Part shown: positions 52,537 through 61,362 of the stretch, one piece after another
Layout of the letters: the number at the start of each line of letters is the position of its first letter
How positions within the stretch are numbered: the first letter of the stretch is position 1
Assembly (NCBI GenBank): GCA_019357535.2
Contig: CP079955.1
Coordinates: forward strand, 1,736,001-1,800,000
DNA from: Macrococcus sp. 19Msa1099
Lineage (GTDB): Bacteria > Bacillota > Bacilli > Staphylococcales > Staphylococcaceae
Reading direction: 5' to 3'
DNA length: 64,000 bases
Notes under the pieces: model-generated
What the model saw: only the letters and a program-made list of their open reading frames with translations
Told to the model about the DNA's origin: nothing
Database searches by the model: none
Program-made: the position numbers and the translations under genes

Positions 52537-54084
52537 ATGATTATGAGAGAAAGTATCGTATCTGCAAGCTATCTGCAATTCTTTTCTAAGAAAAATCAAA
52601 CACCAGGGTATACGAAAGTTCAACTGATTGGTTTAATTTTCGGTCCATTGTTATTCCTCTTATTTAATTTTCTTATCCAGTTAGAAGGTTTAACACCTGC
52701 TGCACGCTTTGTCCTTGCCTCAACACTGTGGATTGCAACGTGGTGGATTACTGAACCGATTCCAATTCCAATAACCTCACTTTTACCACTTGTCTTATTT
52801 CCGATGGGTCAGATTATGGACGGTAACAAAGTCGCGGCAAACTATGGTAATGATATTATCTTCTTATTCCTAGGAGGTTTTATTTTAGCGATTGCTATGG
52901 AGAAATGGAATCTGCATACGAGGCTCGCGCTGAATATTATCAATAAAATCGGGACAACAACTTCTAAAATTATACTTGGATTTATGATGGCAACGGGCGT
53001 AATGAGTATGTTCGTCTCTAACACCGCAGCGGTTATGATCATGATACCGATTGGACTGGCATTGATCAAAGAAGCCGAAGTGCTCAGTCAGAATAATGCA
53101 TCAGAATCATTACAGAAGTTCGAGAAGACACTTGTGCTCGCAATCGGCTATGCAGGTACGATAGGTGGACTGGGGACATTGATTGGAACACCGCCACTTA
53201 TTTTGCTTACGGGTCAGATGAAAGCAATATTCGGATATGAAGTCAGCTTCGGACAATGGATGCTCGTTGGTGTCCCTTCAGTTATCGTCCTCTTATTACT
53301 TACGTGGGCATATTTAAACTATGTAGCGTTTAAGACAGATATGACAGAATTACCAGGAGGTCAAGCGGTCATTGAACGTGAACTGAACAAGTTAGGAAAG
53401 ATTACACGAGAAGAAATTATCATCTTATGTATCTTCTTGTTTGCAGCATTCTTATGGATTATTAGAGGGTTCGTATTCGTGAATATCCCTGCCCTCAAAA
53501 TGATTCAGGATGGTTCAATTGCAATGTTCATATCGATATTATTATTCTTAATTCCGACAAAACGCCAGCAAGGCCGCATCGTTGACTGGTCGATTGCAAA
53601 GGAAATCCCATGGGGTGTGCTGCTATTGTTTGGTGGAGGATTAGCGCTAGCAAATGCAATTACCACAAGTAAACTCGATGCGTGGCTGAGCAATCAGCTG
53701 ATTTTGCTAAAAGGATTACCGATTATCCTGATCATCACGATCACTGTCTTATTCGTACTGTTCTTAACCGAAATCACATCAAATACAGCAACTGCAACAA
53801 TGATTTTGCCATTACTTGCTGCACTTGCAATATCAATAGATGTACATCCACTCGCATTAATGGTCCCAGCTGCGATGGGTGCGAACTGTGCATTTATGTT
53901 ACCAGTAGGTACACCTCCAAATGCTATCGTGTTTGGAACAGGTAAAGTGACGATTCGAGAGATGGCAACTACCGGTTTCTGGTTAAACCTAATCAGCTGT
54001 GTCATTATCGTTATTGCTGTGATGGTATTGCTGCCAATCGTCTTCGGCTTCGATATTACACCATTTCCAGCTTCATTAAAATAA
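52537..54084 (+). CDS. Sodium/dicarboxylate symporter (SdcS-like, DASS family)
   Basis: 515 residues with about 11 membrane segments. The two Na-binding SNT motifs are FVSNTAAVMIMIPIG and TEITSNTATATMILP, diagnostic of the divalent anion:Na symporter family. SdcS of Staphylococcus aureus takes up succinate, fumarate and malate. AAGGA precedes the ATG. It is a single gene with its own terminator. Confidence 0.92.
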   Translation: MIMRESIVSASYLQFFSKKNQTPGYTKVQLIGLIFGPLLFLLFNFLIQLEGLTPAARFVLASTLWIATWWITEPIPIPITSLLPLVLFPMGQIMDGNKVAANYGNDIIFLFLGGFILAIAMEKWNLHTRLALNIINKIGTTTSKIILGFMMATGVMSMFVSNTAAVMIMIPIGLALIKEAEVLSQNNASESLQKFEKTLVLAIGYAGTIGGLGTLIGTPPLILLTGQMKAIFGYEVSFGQWMLVGVPSVIVLLLLTWAYLNYVAFKTDMTELPGGQAVIERELNKLGKITREEIIILCIFLFAAFLWIIRGFVFVNIPALKMIQDGSIAMFISILLFLIPTKRQQGRIVDWSIAKEIPWGVLLLFGGGLALANAITTSKLDAWLSNQLILLKGLPIILIITITVLFVLFLTEITSNTATATMILPLLAALAISIDVHPLALMVPAAMGANCAFMLPVGTPPNAIVFGTGKVTIREMATTGFWLNLISCVIIVIAVMVLLPIVFGFDITPFPASLK

Positions 54085-54113
54085 GGAACGGAAGCAATTC
54101 CGTTCCTTATTTT
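54082..54113 (+). terminator. Terminator of the symporter gene
   Basis: AAGGAACGGAA / TTCCGTTCCTT followed by TTTTTT. Confidence 0.9.
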
Positions 54114-54121
54114 TTATTCTT

Positions 54122-54445
54122 CTATTGAATAGACTTACTTGAGAAACTATCAGGATATTCTGTAATTCTATGAAGTAACGGAAAGAAGATGATCAATAAA
54201 ACAAGAGAAACGATATATAACGTAAGTAATACATACGAATGCAGATGAAATAGATTAACTGCCATCATTATTATTAAATTTACTACAAAAAGATGCAGAT
54301 AAATCTTAGCAATCTGTTTCTCAGATATATAATGAGTATGCGCACATTTTGGACACGGCACTTTAACATTGGTAAAGAGCTGCCATGATGCTTTAAACAT
54401 ATCCTCATACCGATAAGGATAATTGCACTTCTTACATCGATTCAA
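54122..54445 (-). CDS. Zinc-ribbon membrane protein (CXXC-20-CXXC type)
   Basis: 107 residues. CKKCNYPYRYEDMFKASW..VKVPCPKC provides two CxxC pairs about 23 residues apart, the pattern of the TIGR04104-type family. Two hydrophobic segments follow (IYLHLFVVNLIIMMAVNLF, LLTLYIVSLVLLIIFFPLL). TTG start 6 bases after AGGGAG. Function unknown. Confidence 0.82.
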   Translation of the reverse strand: MNRCKKCNYPYRYEDMFKASWQLFTNVKVPCPKCAHTHYISEKQIAKIYLHLFVVNLIIMMAVNLFHLHSYVLLTLYIVSLVLLIIFFPLLHRITEYPDSFSSKSIQ

Positions 54446-54578
54446 ATCAATCTCCCTCTCTACTTACTAGCTGTTGTATTATATCTAATTTTTTACAATA
54501 AATAAAGATAGATGTATATTGTAATTTATATCTTTATCATGTACTCTATTGCTATCAAATATTAAAGAAGGTTTCTAA

Positions 54579-55895
54579 GTGAAAAAGAAAAAAAGTAATC
54601 CATATCTCGTGATTATCAGTTCGTTCATCATCTTCTTAGCTATCGGGACATTGCTGCTGGCACTTCCGATAGCACAAAGACAGCCAACATCATTTATTGA
54701 CTGTCTGTTTATTGCAACCAGTGCATTTACGGTGACAGGACTTGCAACGATAGATATTACAGCAAATTTCAATACATTTGGTCATATTATCATTATGATC
54801 CTTGTACAGGCTGGCGGACTCGGGATCATCACATTAGCGATGATCGTCTTTATCATGCTTGGTCGTAAGGTAGGACTGAAAAGCCGTTCATTGGCTACGG
54901 AAGCTTTGAACCAGCAAAACTTAGGCGGCATATTACGTCTTGTTCTTACACTGTTACTGATCAGTCTTCTATTCGAGTCAATCGGCGCTGTACTGCTGGC
55001 ACTTGAATGGGTCCCTTTGCTCGGGATTAGACGTGGATTATTCAATAGTTTCTTTACTGCGGTAAGCGCATTTAACAATGCCGGATTTGCACTTCACAGT
55101 GATAATCTCGTGCAATATCAGACAAATCCTTTAACTAACTTTATTATCACTACATTGATCATTCTTGGAGGATTAGGATTTACTGTTATTCTTGATCTCT
55201 ACCAGAAAAAAAAGTTTAGTCATCTTAGGCTGCATACGAAAATCATGATATTCGGCACAATCATTATTAATGCGTTCGCGACACTGTCCATCTATTTACT
55301 TGAAATGAATAACCTTAAGACGCTCGGTGGCCATAATACGTTCGATCAGTTTCAGATGGCTTACTTCCAGGCTATTACGACAAGAACAGCAGGATTTAAT
55401 ACTATAGATATTGGTGCACTACAAACACCGACCATCTTACTGATGATGCTATTCATGTTTATCGGAGGCGGATCGACATCAACTGCCGGCGGGATTAAGT
55501 TGACGACAGCTGTCGTTATCTTCTTCGGGACAATCAGTTATATTAAACAACGTGAACAAATCAATTTATTCAAAAGAGCCATCGATACTAAAAATCTTTT
55601 TAAAAGCTTCGCAATTGTCGTATTGAGCTCTACCTTTATATTTATCATCACTTTGGCGCTTGTTATCGCAGAGCCTGATCTGCCATTCCTTGCAGTAATG
55701 TTCGAAGTCATATCAGCATTCGGCACAGTCGGATTGACGATGGGCATCACAGCGAAACTCTCTGTTATCGGAAAGCTGCTCATTATTCTGATGATGATGA
55801 TTGGTAAGATCGGTGTATTAACCATCGTGCTGACATTCTCTAAACCACAGAAAGCGCTCTATACGTATCCGAAAGAAGATGTACTGACGGGGTAG
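54579..55895 (+). CDS. Potassium uptake subunit KtrB/KtrD (TrkH family)
   Basis: 438 residues. Four pore repeats carry the K+ filter glycines: TSAFTVTGLATID, VSAFNNAGFALHSDN, TRTAGFNTIDI and SAFGTVGLTMGIT. MMIGKIGVLTIVL near the end is conserved. The partner KtrA/KtrC is not in the window; in staphylococci KtrB and KtrD both use KtrC. GTG start 7 bases after GAAGG. Confidence 0.93.
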   Translation: MKKKKSNPYLVIISSFIIFLAIGTLLLALPIAQRQPTSFIDCLFIATSAFTVTGLATIDITANFNTFGHIIIMILVQAGGLGIITLAMIVFIMLGRKVGLKSRSLATEALNQQNLGGILRLVLTLLLISLLFESIGAVLLALEWVPLLGIRRGLFNSFFTAVSAFNNAGFALHSDNLVQYQTNPLTNFIITTLIILGGLGFTVILDLYQKKKFSHLRLHTKIMIFGTIIINAFATLSIYLLEMNNLKTLGGHNTFDQFQMAYFQAITTRTAGFNTIDIGALQTPTILLMMLFMFIGGGSTSTAGGIKLTTAVVIFFGTISYIKQREQINLFKRAIDTKNLFKSFAIVVLSSTFIFIITLALVIAEPDLPFLAVMFEVISAFGTVGLTMGITAKLSVIGKLLIILMMMIGKIGVLTIVLTFSKPQKALYTYPKEDVLTG

Positions 55896-55917
55896 ATAAT
55901 ATTATAAATTTGCATCA

Positions 55918-55952
55918 AAAAAGAGAAGAACTTCAAAATTCTTCTCTTTTTT
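55918..55952. terminator. Bidirectional terminator
   Basis: AAAAAAGAGAAGAA / TTCTTCTCTTTTTT between the convergent ktr and 55964 genes. Confidence 0.9.
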
Positions 55953-55963
55953 AACATTAAAAA

Positions 55964-56146
55964 TTAATCTTCAATATTTTTCTTAATTCTTATTAAATCT
56001 TCTTCTGACACTTTAAACGTTACCTCTCCAGTTTCAAGATCAACTTCTGCCAGTACTTCGGCTGTTCGAGGAAACAACCCCTTCGTTAGTTTTAACTTCA
56101 GTGGAATTGAGGCATTATTGGTCATCGTCTTAAATATCTTTTTCAT
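55964..56146 (-). CDS. Small hypothetical protein, 60 residues
   Basis: Begins MKKIFKTMTNNASIPLKLKL, then GLFPRTAEVLAEVDLETGEVTFKVSEEDLIRIKKNIED. Soluble, beta-alpha, without known motif. AGGAGAGG lies 8 bases before the ATG at 56146; the longer start at 56167 is inside that site. It overlaps the end of the membrane gene upstream by 17 bases, so the two are cotranscribed and perhaps coupled. Confidence 0.62.
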   Translation of the reverse strand: MKKIFKTMTNNASIPLKLKLTKGLFPRTAEVLAEVDLETGEVTFKVSEEDLIRIKKNIED

Positions 56147-56444
56147 AAGAATGTCCTCTCCTAACAATGATTTTTCTGATTAGTAGTATTGGCGCAATGA
56201 TAAAAGCACCCACCTGCACTAAAGAACGAATCGGTTTTATCTTGAGTGCAAATGCACTGGCATCAAGAGCGATAAAAGGATAGCTAAAGAACGCAACGAT
56301 AAAGTAGAGTGTTAAGATTATCAACGGAAATCGCCATACATCGGCAGAATATAGTGTACCCATAACATAAAAGTATAGCGCCAAGAAGGCAATGCTTAAA
56401 ATAATAGCAAGAATATGATATACAATATTCTCTTTCAATATCAA
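56130..56444 (-). CDS. Small multi-pass membrane protein, 104 residues
   Basis: Three hydrophobic segments: YHILAIILSIAFLALYFYVM, FPLIILTLYFIVAFFSYPF and VQVGAFIIAPILLIRKIIV, then a basic tail. TTG at 56444 (or 56438) follows AAAGGG; the exact start is uncertain. It is operonic with the 60-residue gene. Function unknown. A short frame in another register over the start was set aside. Confidence 0.6.
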   Translation of the reverse strand: MILKENIVYHILAIILSIAFLALYFYVMGTLYSADVWRFPLIILTLYFIVAFFSYPFIALDASAFALKIKPIRSLVQVGAFIIAPILLIRKIIVRRGHSYEKDI

Positions 56445-56511
56445 TCATCCCTTTCTCATTTATTTTAACAGATGTATAATTATAGTAAAATATAGGGAAA
56501 GGAGAGATATT

Positions 56512-56712
56512 ATGAAAAAATCTCAAAAATCATTTATCATGCTTGTCATCATTCTGGCTATCGTGAATATCATCTTAATCCTTATGGACTATGAGATACG
56601 TGGTATCATCAGCTGGGCTTCTATGGCAATCATTCTACTTGTAGCTTTCACCTTAAATATGCGAAGATTTATGCGCAATGAACCTGACCAAGATAAAGTG
56701 GCCCGTAAATAA
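56512..56712 (+). CDS. Small membrane protein, 66 residues
   Basis: Two hydrophobic segments (FIMLVIILAIVNIILILMDY and IISWASMAIILLVAFTL), then a charged tail MRRFMRNEPDQDKVARK. GAAAGGAGAG precedes the ATG. Its last 4 codons (Val-Ala-Arg-Lys) and stop form the beginning of the first 62-bp repeat of the array that follows. Function unknown. Confidence 0.65.
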   Translation: MKKSQKSFIMLVIILAIVNIILILMDYEIRGIISWASMAIILLVAFTLNMRRFMRNEPDQDKVARK

Positions 56713-57140
56713 TAAACACGGGCCACCTTGCACACCAAACAGCCGCTTTATCTCTCAAAGTGGCTCGTAAATAATAAACACGGGCCATCTTGCACACCAA
56801 ACAACCGCTTTATCTCTCGAAGTGGCTCATAAATAATAAACACGGGCCATCTTGCACATCAAACAGCCGCTTTATCTCTCGAAATGGCTCATAAATAATA
56901 AACACGGGCCATCTTGCACGTCAAACAGCCATTTTATCTCTCAAAGTGGCTCATAAATAATAAACACGGGCCATCTTGCACACCAAACAACCGCTTTATC
57001 TCTCAAAGTGGCTCATAAATAATAAACACGGGCCATCTTGCACACTCAACAACCATTTTATCTCTCAAAATGGCTCATAAATAATAAACACGGGCCATCT
57101 TGCACACCAAACAACCGCTTTATCTCTCAAAGTGGTCCTT
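56699..57140. repeat. Tandem array of 62-bp repeats (about 7 copies)
   Basis: TGGC..C starts at 56699, 56761, 56823, 56885, 56947, 57009, 57071 and (partial) 57133, exactly 62 bp apart. Each unit has GTGGCCCG/CGGGCCAC-type arms around AAATAATAAACA, then TTGCACACCAAACA-CCGCTTTATCTCTC. The first unit contains the end of the coding region upstream. Between convergent genes. Confidence 0.94.
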
Positions 57141-57144
57141 AAAA

Positions 57145-57170
57145 AACCTCACTCAAAATTGAGTGAGGTT
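57145..57170. terminator. Bidirectional terminator
   Basis: AACCTCACTC / GAGTGAGGTT hairpin just before the stop of the oxidoreductase gene. Confidence 0.88.
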
Positions 57171-57176
57171 CACTTC

Positions 57177-58577
57177 TTATAAATCGATATCAACGCCCAT
57201 CATATGCATACCTAGTAGTTGGATAACACCACTTGATGCACTCGGGAATGCAACAATCAGCTTATTTACTTCTCGACCACTCATCTTCTTCTCGATAATC
57301 AGTGTGAGCATATTAATAAGATCGTCTGCGGCACTGCCATAGATAACCGCACCTTTTAATCTATTTCTTCCATCAAGGATAACCTTCATTTCCGCATCAC
57401 GTTCGTGTTTATACTGAAATTCCAGCTGTTCCCCAAATTTAATAGTTTTCACTTTATACCCTGATTTACGTTCCGCTTCCTCGACGGTCATCCCCACATG
57501 CGCGATTCTTGGCAGCGAATACACCACATTCGGGATTGCAGGATATTTAATCGGTAAGAGTTTCAATGCTTTTAACGGGAACTTCTTCTTATCCGCATCG
57601 TTACCTAGTATATTGAGCGCAATATAGTTTGATTCGAATGTTGCCGTCGGTGTTAATTTAGGTGTTTTCTTACTAACGACATCTCCACTTGCATAGATAT
57701 TTGGCACAGATGTCTGCATGAACTTGTTGACTTTAATACCGTGCTTATCGTAATCCACACCCACTTGCTCTAATCCGATACCTTCCACATTCGGTACACG
57801 TCCTGTTGCATCTACAACGTAATCTGTATACAGTTCAAAGCCTTTGTCGTCAGTGAACTTCAAACCATCCTCTGTCTGTTCAAGCTTATTGACATCAATA
57901 TTCAGATGGAATGTCACACCTTCATCTTCCAGCTTCTTGACCAGTTTCTGTACATATGGCTGATGATACTGCTTCAGCACAGTATCAGAATGACCAATCA
58001 CCGATACTTCACTGCCCATCTTCGCAGCAATTGAAGCGAACTCGATGCTGATATAACCACCGCCCAGGAAGGTGATGCGTTCAGGGAACGTATCCAGCTC
58101 CATAAAGTCGGTACTGTTGTGCATGAGTTCCTTACCTTCAATATCTAGTACATGACTGCGCTGTCCCGTTGCAAGCACGATGAATTTCGCGTGGTATTCT
58201 GTTCCATCAACGCTCACCGTGTGTGCATCTTTCAGCAGCCCTTCACCTTTGATAATATCAATGCCCTGATCTTTGAAGATTTGTTCCAATCCTTCATGCA
58301 TCGGATTAATCGTCTCGCGTTTATAATCCATTAACTTCGACCAGTTCACTTGAGGGAGCGTATCTACAATATCACCATAATGCTTGAGAGACTCAATCGC
58401 TTCAAATGGCCCTTCTAATAAGATTTTAGGATTACACCCATAGTTCGTACACGTACCAGCAATCTTATCTTTTTCAATTATCGCTACACGCTTCTTCATC
58501 TGGTTCAAGATAAGTGCGCCGTGCCATGCTGCATGACCACTTCCGATATAAATCACATCATAATGTTTATTGTTCAT
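57177..58577 (-). CDS. Pyridine nucleotide-disulfide oxidoreductase
   Basis: 466 residues, class I flavoprotein. FAD motif IGSGHAAWHGALILNQM; redox pair GTCTNYGC with Cys43 and Cys48; NAD(P) motif FLGGGYISIEFASIAAKMG; second FAD motif YASGDVVSKKTPKLTPTATFES. The C-terminal His-Glu of glutathione reductases is not obvious, and the N-terminal Cys pair is spaced CxxxxC as in lipoamide and mercuric reductases. It may reduce a low-molecular thiol; which one is unknown. GGTGGGGA precedes the ATG. Confidence 0.9.
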   Translation of the reverse strand: MNNKHYDVIYIGSGHAAWHGALILNQMKKRVAIIEKDKIAGTCTNYGCNPKILLEGPFEAIESLKHYGDIVDTLPQVNWSKLMDYKRETINPMHEGLEQIFKDQGIDIIKGEGLLKDAHTVSVDGTEYHAKFIVLATGQRSHVLDIEGKELMHNSTDFMELDTFPERITFLGGGYISIEFASIAAKMGSEVSVIGHSDTVLKQYHQPYVQKLVKKLEDEGVTFHLNIDVNKLEQTEDGLKFTDDKGFELYTDYVVDATGRVPNVEGIGLEQVGVDYDKHGIKVNKFMQTSVPNIYASGDVVSKKTPKLTPTATFESNYIALNILGNDADKKKFPLKALKLLPIKYPAIPNVVYSLPRIAHVGMTVEEAERKSGYKVKTIKFGEQLEFQYKHERDAEMKVILDGRNRLKGAVIYGSAADDLINMLTLIIEKKMSGREVNKLIVAFPSASSGVIQLLGMHMMGVDIDL

Positions 58578-58721
58578 ATATTCCCCACCTCAACTTTATA
58601 TTATTGTTCTTAATCATACTAATATAATAACACTTACGATTAAGTTAAAACAAAGGGTATGATTCATTGTTTCGCAATAACACTACGCACCGTCTCATTT
58701 ATATCAAATGCTAATCCCAAC

Positions 58722-58762
58722 AAAAAGACTACACCACAAGCTCGCTTGCGATATAGTCTTTT
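58722..58762 (-). terminator. Terminator of the XRE/DUF2975 operon
   Basis: AAAAGACTA / TAGTCTTTT outer arms with inner pairing, after the stop at 58768, T run on the minus strand. Confidence 0.8.
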
Positions 58763-58767
58763 ATAAA

Positions 58768-58983
58768 TTATTTACCTGAATCATTTTCCACATACTCAAA
58801 CAAATCTCCCGGTTGACAATCTAGCGCTTTACATATAGCTTCAAGCGTAGAGAAACGCACGGCTTTCACCTTTCCGGTCTTTAAGTTCGATAGATTTGCA
58901 ACGCTCACATCTACCATCTCGGATAGTTCATTTAACTTCACTTTACGATCTGCCATCACTCTATCCAATCTCACTATTATCAT
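58768..58983 (-). CDS. XRE-family helix-turn-helix regulator (YozG-like)
   Basis: 71 residues, almost entirely a HTH_26-type domain: VRLDRVMADRKVKLNELSEMVDVSVANLSNLKTGKVKAVRFSTLEAICKALDCQPGDLFEYV. GGAAGTG precedes the ATG. It follows the DUF2975 gene by 11 bp, a pairing common in Firmicutes, and probably regulates that operon. Confidence 0.88.
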   Translation of the reverse strand: MIIVRLDRVMADRKVKLNELSEMVDVSVANLSNLKTGKVKAVRFSTLEAICKALDCQPGDLFEYVENDSGK

Positions 58984-58994
58984 ATCGTCACTTC

Positions 58995-59633
58995 CTAAAC
59001 TGTTGCATCATATTCACCTTGAAGGTAGGCCCCGTATCTGAACGCTCTTCCGATAAACCAGATTGTCACTGCAATTAATATAACATTCCAATCTAAATTA
59101 AATAAATTATAACTCACTTTATTGATGACATCTGTATCTATTAAATAATGAGATAAGTTCAGTGATTTATCAATAAATACACTGATCAGTGTAACCATCA
59201 TTTTATATGAATGCCCTACGAATATAAACAGTATCGCGATTGTCTCAATAAATTTGCCATTACGATTACTAAATACTTCATTCTTACTAAACGCATGGAT
59301 TAATTTTCTTGCAAACCACATCATCAATAAGAATATAACAGCATTTAATATTGCAATAATCAATAAACTAATCAGAAGGCCTTTATTAACTGCGAGTTGC
59401 TCTCCTATAAAACTTTTAGTGAACTCATAATCCACACCGCCAATACTCAGCATTATTTTGGAGTTATCTGCTTGTAGGAACTTGTTTAAAGTTTCTTCTG
59501 ATAAAGTAGAAATAAGTATCGTGAGTCCAGCTAAGACAACAGTTCCTATGGCTGCCAGCACGATACCAATGAGATAAATGATATCCATCACCTTTAACAA
59601 TCCTTTAAAACGACCCACACTATTTTCATTCAT
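58995..59633 (-). CDS. DUF2975 membrane protein
   Basis: 212 residues with four membrane segments (about 18-40, 88-108, 128-150, 180-200). GLLISLLIIAILNAVIFLLMMWFARKLIHAFSKNEVFSNRNGKFI contains the F-x-x-x-N signature loop of DUF2975. ATG at 59633 lies 6 bases after GAGGTG. Role unknown; it is coupled to the small HTH gene downstream. Confidence 0.85.
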   Translation of the reverse strand: MNENSVGRFKGLLKVMDIIYLIGIVLAAIGTVVLAGLTILISTLSEETLNKFLQADNSKIMLSIGGVDYEFTKSFIGEQLAVNKGLLISLLIIAILNAVIFLLMMWFARKLIHAFSKNEVFSNRNGKFIETIAILFIFVGHSYKMMVTLISVFIDKSLNLSHYLIDTDVINKVSYNLFNLDWNVILIAVTIWFIGRAFRYGAYLQGEYDATV

Positions 59634-59746
59634 AATCGACACCTCTTACTTCTATTTTTGTTCACTTACATATTACCATTACTATTTATGAAATTCAATA
59701 ATTATTTATCGTTTATCAATAAATAATATACTATTAACATAAAAAA

Positions 59747-59770
59747 CACCCAACTGCATGGAGTTGGGTG
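59747..59770 (-). terminator. Terminator of the DUF805 gene
   Basis: CACCCAACT / AGTTGGGTG followed by TTTTTT on the minus strand. Confidence 0.88.
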
Positions 59771-59776
59771 CATCTT

Positions 59777-60280
59777 CTACATGCGTTTCGGGTCTTTGCC
59801 ATACTTATTATCGCCTTCATTACCTTTAATGAAATTGATGATAAATAAGAACAATCCTCCAAGAACTGTGAATAGCGTAATTAATATAATTGGTAATGAT
59901 ATTGTATCTAAGTTTACCGGAAACGTGCCTGTCATTTGTTCTGTGATAAAACTTAAGATTGCTGATAATACTGTGATGACGATTGCAATTTTACCGCTCA
60001 TATTAATATCATGTAATCGGCGGCTTGCCTGTGCCATCGTTGGTATAGTAGTGATATATGGAAATATCGTACCTGCTACAAATCCGTAATGATCCATCAC
60101 ATGATAACGTCCGCCAGTCATTATCTCAAGCAACAAGACTACGATTGTAAGAATCAATCCAATAATGATGTTCGCAAGTATATTCAGCCAGACTTCTCTG
60201 CGGCGTGCGCGTCCTGTGAATGTGAATCCTTTCGTCCAGAATGCTATAAATGCATCTTTAATCGACATATTATTTTCCAT
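59777..60280 (-). CDS. DUF805 membrane protein
   Basis: 167 residues. AFIAFWTKGFTFTGRARRREVWLNILANIIIGLIL is the DUF805 opening (R-x-R-R-x-E-x-W), and TIPTMAQASRRLHDINMSG the second signature. Four membrane segments. ATG at 60280 is 6 bases after GAGGTG and lies within the end of the upstream gene. Function unknown. Confidence 0.88.
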   Translation of the reverse strand: MENNMSIKDAFIAFWTKGFTFTGRARRREVWLNILANIIIGLILTIVVLLLEIMTGGRYHVMDHYGFVAGTIFPYITTIPTMAQASRRLHDINMSGKIAIVITVLSAILSFITEQMTGTFPVNLDTISLPIILITLFTVLGGLFLFIINFIKGNEGDNKYGKDPKRM

Positions 60281-61244
60281 AATCTTCACCTCTTACTTCT
60301 ACACCAATGTACATATGGCCATCTTTCAACTGTTTCTTATATTGCTTCAGTTTGTCTACATCATGCTGGAAGTGAAGTTTATAAGTTATCCCTTCCACCG
60401 CTTCTTCTGTGTGAGTATCAACCACTGTATCTGCTATAAATGTAAAGCGTTCATACTGACCTGCATAATATTGTTGCTCTTTCAGACGTACAGGTATGAC
60501 GGTATATTCATTAAATGCATCTACTTTATTCTGATAGATATGGAAGTTCATATTCTTAGATTTAATTACGCCGACTGCCTTACCGAATACTTCCTGCGTA
60601 GCAGCACTTACTGCTGCCTCTTCTGTATCGAATGCTTTCATCGGTTCATTCATACCAACCTTATTGTTCGCTTTATTGAGCCATATACCCTTTTCGTTCA
60701 TCTGAATAACGCCATCTTTCAGCTCTGTTGCTACAGTAACCCCTTCTGATTCATCGTCATTTGTCATGATGCGATCTTCAAGTTTTGTCGCTTTACTGAA
60801 TGCACCTGACTGAAAATGATGCACTCCAGCCTTACTCTTGATATCCCATGTTTTTTGTTCGAACTTTCCATTTACACTGACCAGATTAAATTCATTCTCT
60901 GGAAATGTCAGTTCCGTCGTGTCCTTTGAGATGTTTTCGATAAATCCGGTATATAAGTATTGTGAACGTTTATAATCTCCGTCCATCATCTTCCATGAAT
61001 AATAATGACCGTTCGGCAGTTTGAAAGTGCGATCTGCGTGATTTGCTTTGACGCTAAATTTCTCACCCATTGCATCACTCATTGCACTTGACGCCTCTTC
61101 ATAATCTAAATATTGTCCACTATATAACCCTGATTCCACTTCTAGATCTGTGAGGTCGTTACCTAACACATAATCTTTCGTATCCCTTATCGCGCCAATT
61201 GCTAAGAACACAATAAATAAACCGAGCAATATTTTCTTCATCAT
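60270..61244 (-). CDS. Membrane-anchored hypothetical protein, 324 residues
   Basis: An N-terminal hydrophobic anchor (MMKKILLGLFIVFLAIGAI) and a large extracytoplasmic domain rich in beta strands (GHYYSWKMMDGDYKRSQYLYTGFIENISKD; FEQKTWDIKSKAGVHHFQSGAF). No lipobox or catalytic motif recognised. ATG at 61244 follows GGGATGG. It overlaps the DUF805 gene by 11 bases, so they are one operon, perhaps a membrane complex. Confidence 0.68.
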   Translation of the reverse strand: MMKKILLGLFIVFLAIGAIRDTKDYVLGNDLTDLEVESGLYSGQYLDYEEASSAMSDAMGEKFSVKANHADRTFKLPNGHYYSWKMMDGDYKRSQYLYTGFIENISKDTTELTFPENEFNLVSVNGKFEQKTWDIKSKAGVHHFQSGAFSKATKLEDRIMTNDDESEGVTVATELKDGVIQMNEKGIWLNKANNKVGMNEPMKAFDTEEAAVSAATQEVFGKAVGVIKSKNMNFHIYQNKVDAFNEYTVIPVRLKEQQYYAGQYERFTFIADTVVDTHTEEAVEGITYKLHFQHDVDKLKQYKKQLKDGHMYIGVEVRGEDYGK

Positions 61245-61334
61245 CCATCCCACACTTCATTTGTATTTTCTTCCATTATTTACATGATACTTCTAAATAG
61301 GATTAAGTGTCAATTTAATCTTTATTATCAAAAA

Positions 61335-61357
61335 AACCGACGAATGATTCGTCGGTT
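61335..61357 (-). terminator. Terminator of the ABC transporter gene
   Basis: AACCGACGAAT / ATTCGTCGGTT with a T run on the minus strand. Confidence 0.9.
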
Positions 61358-61362
61358 CTTGC

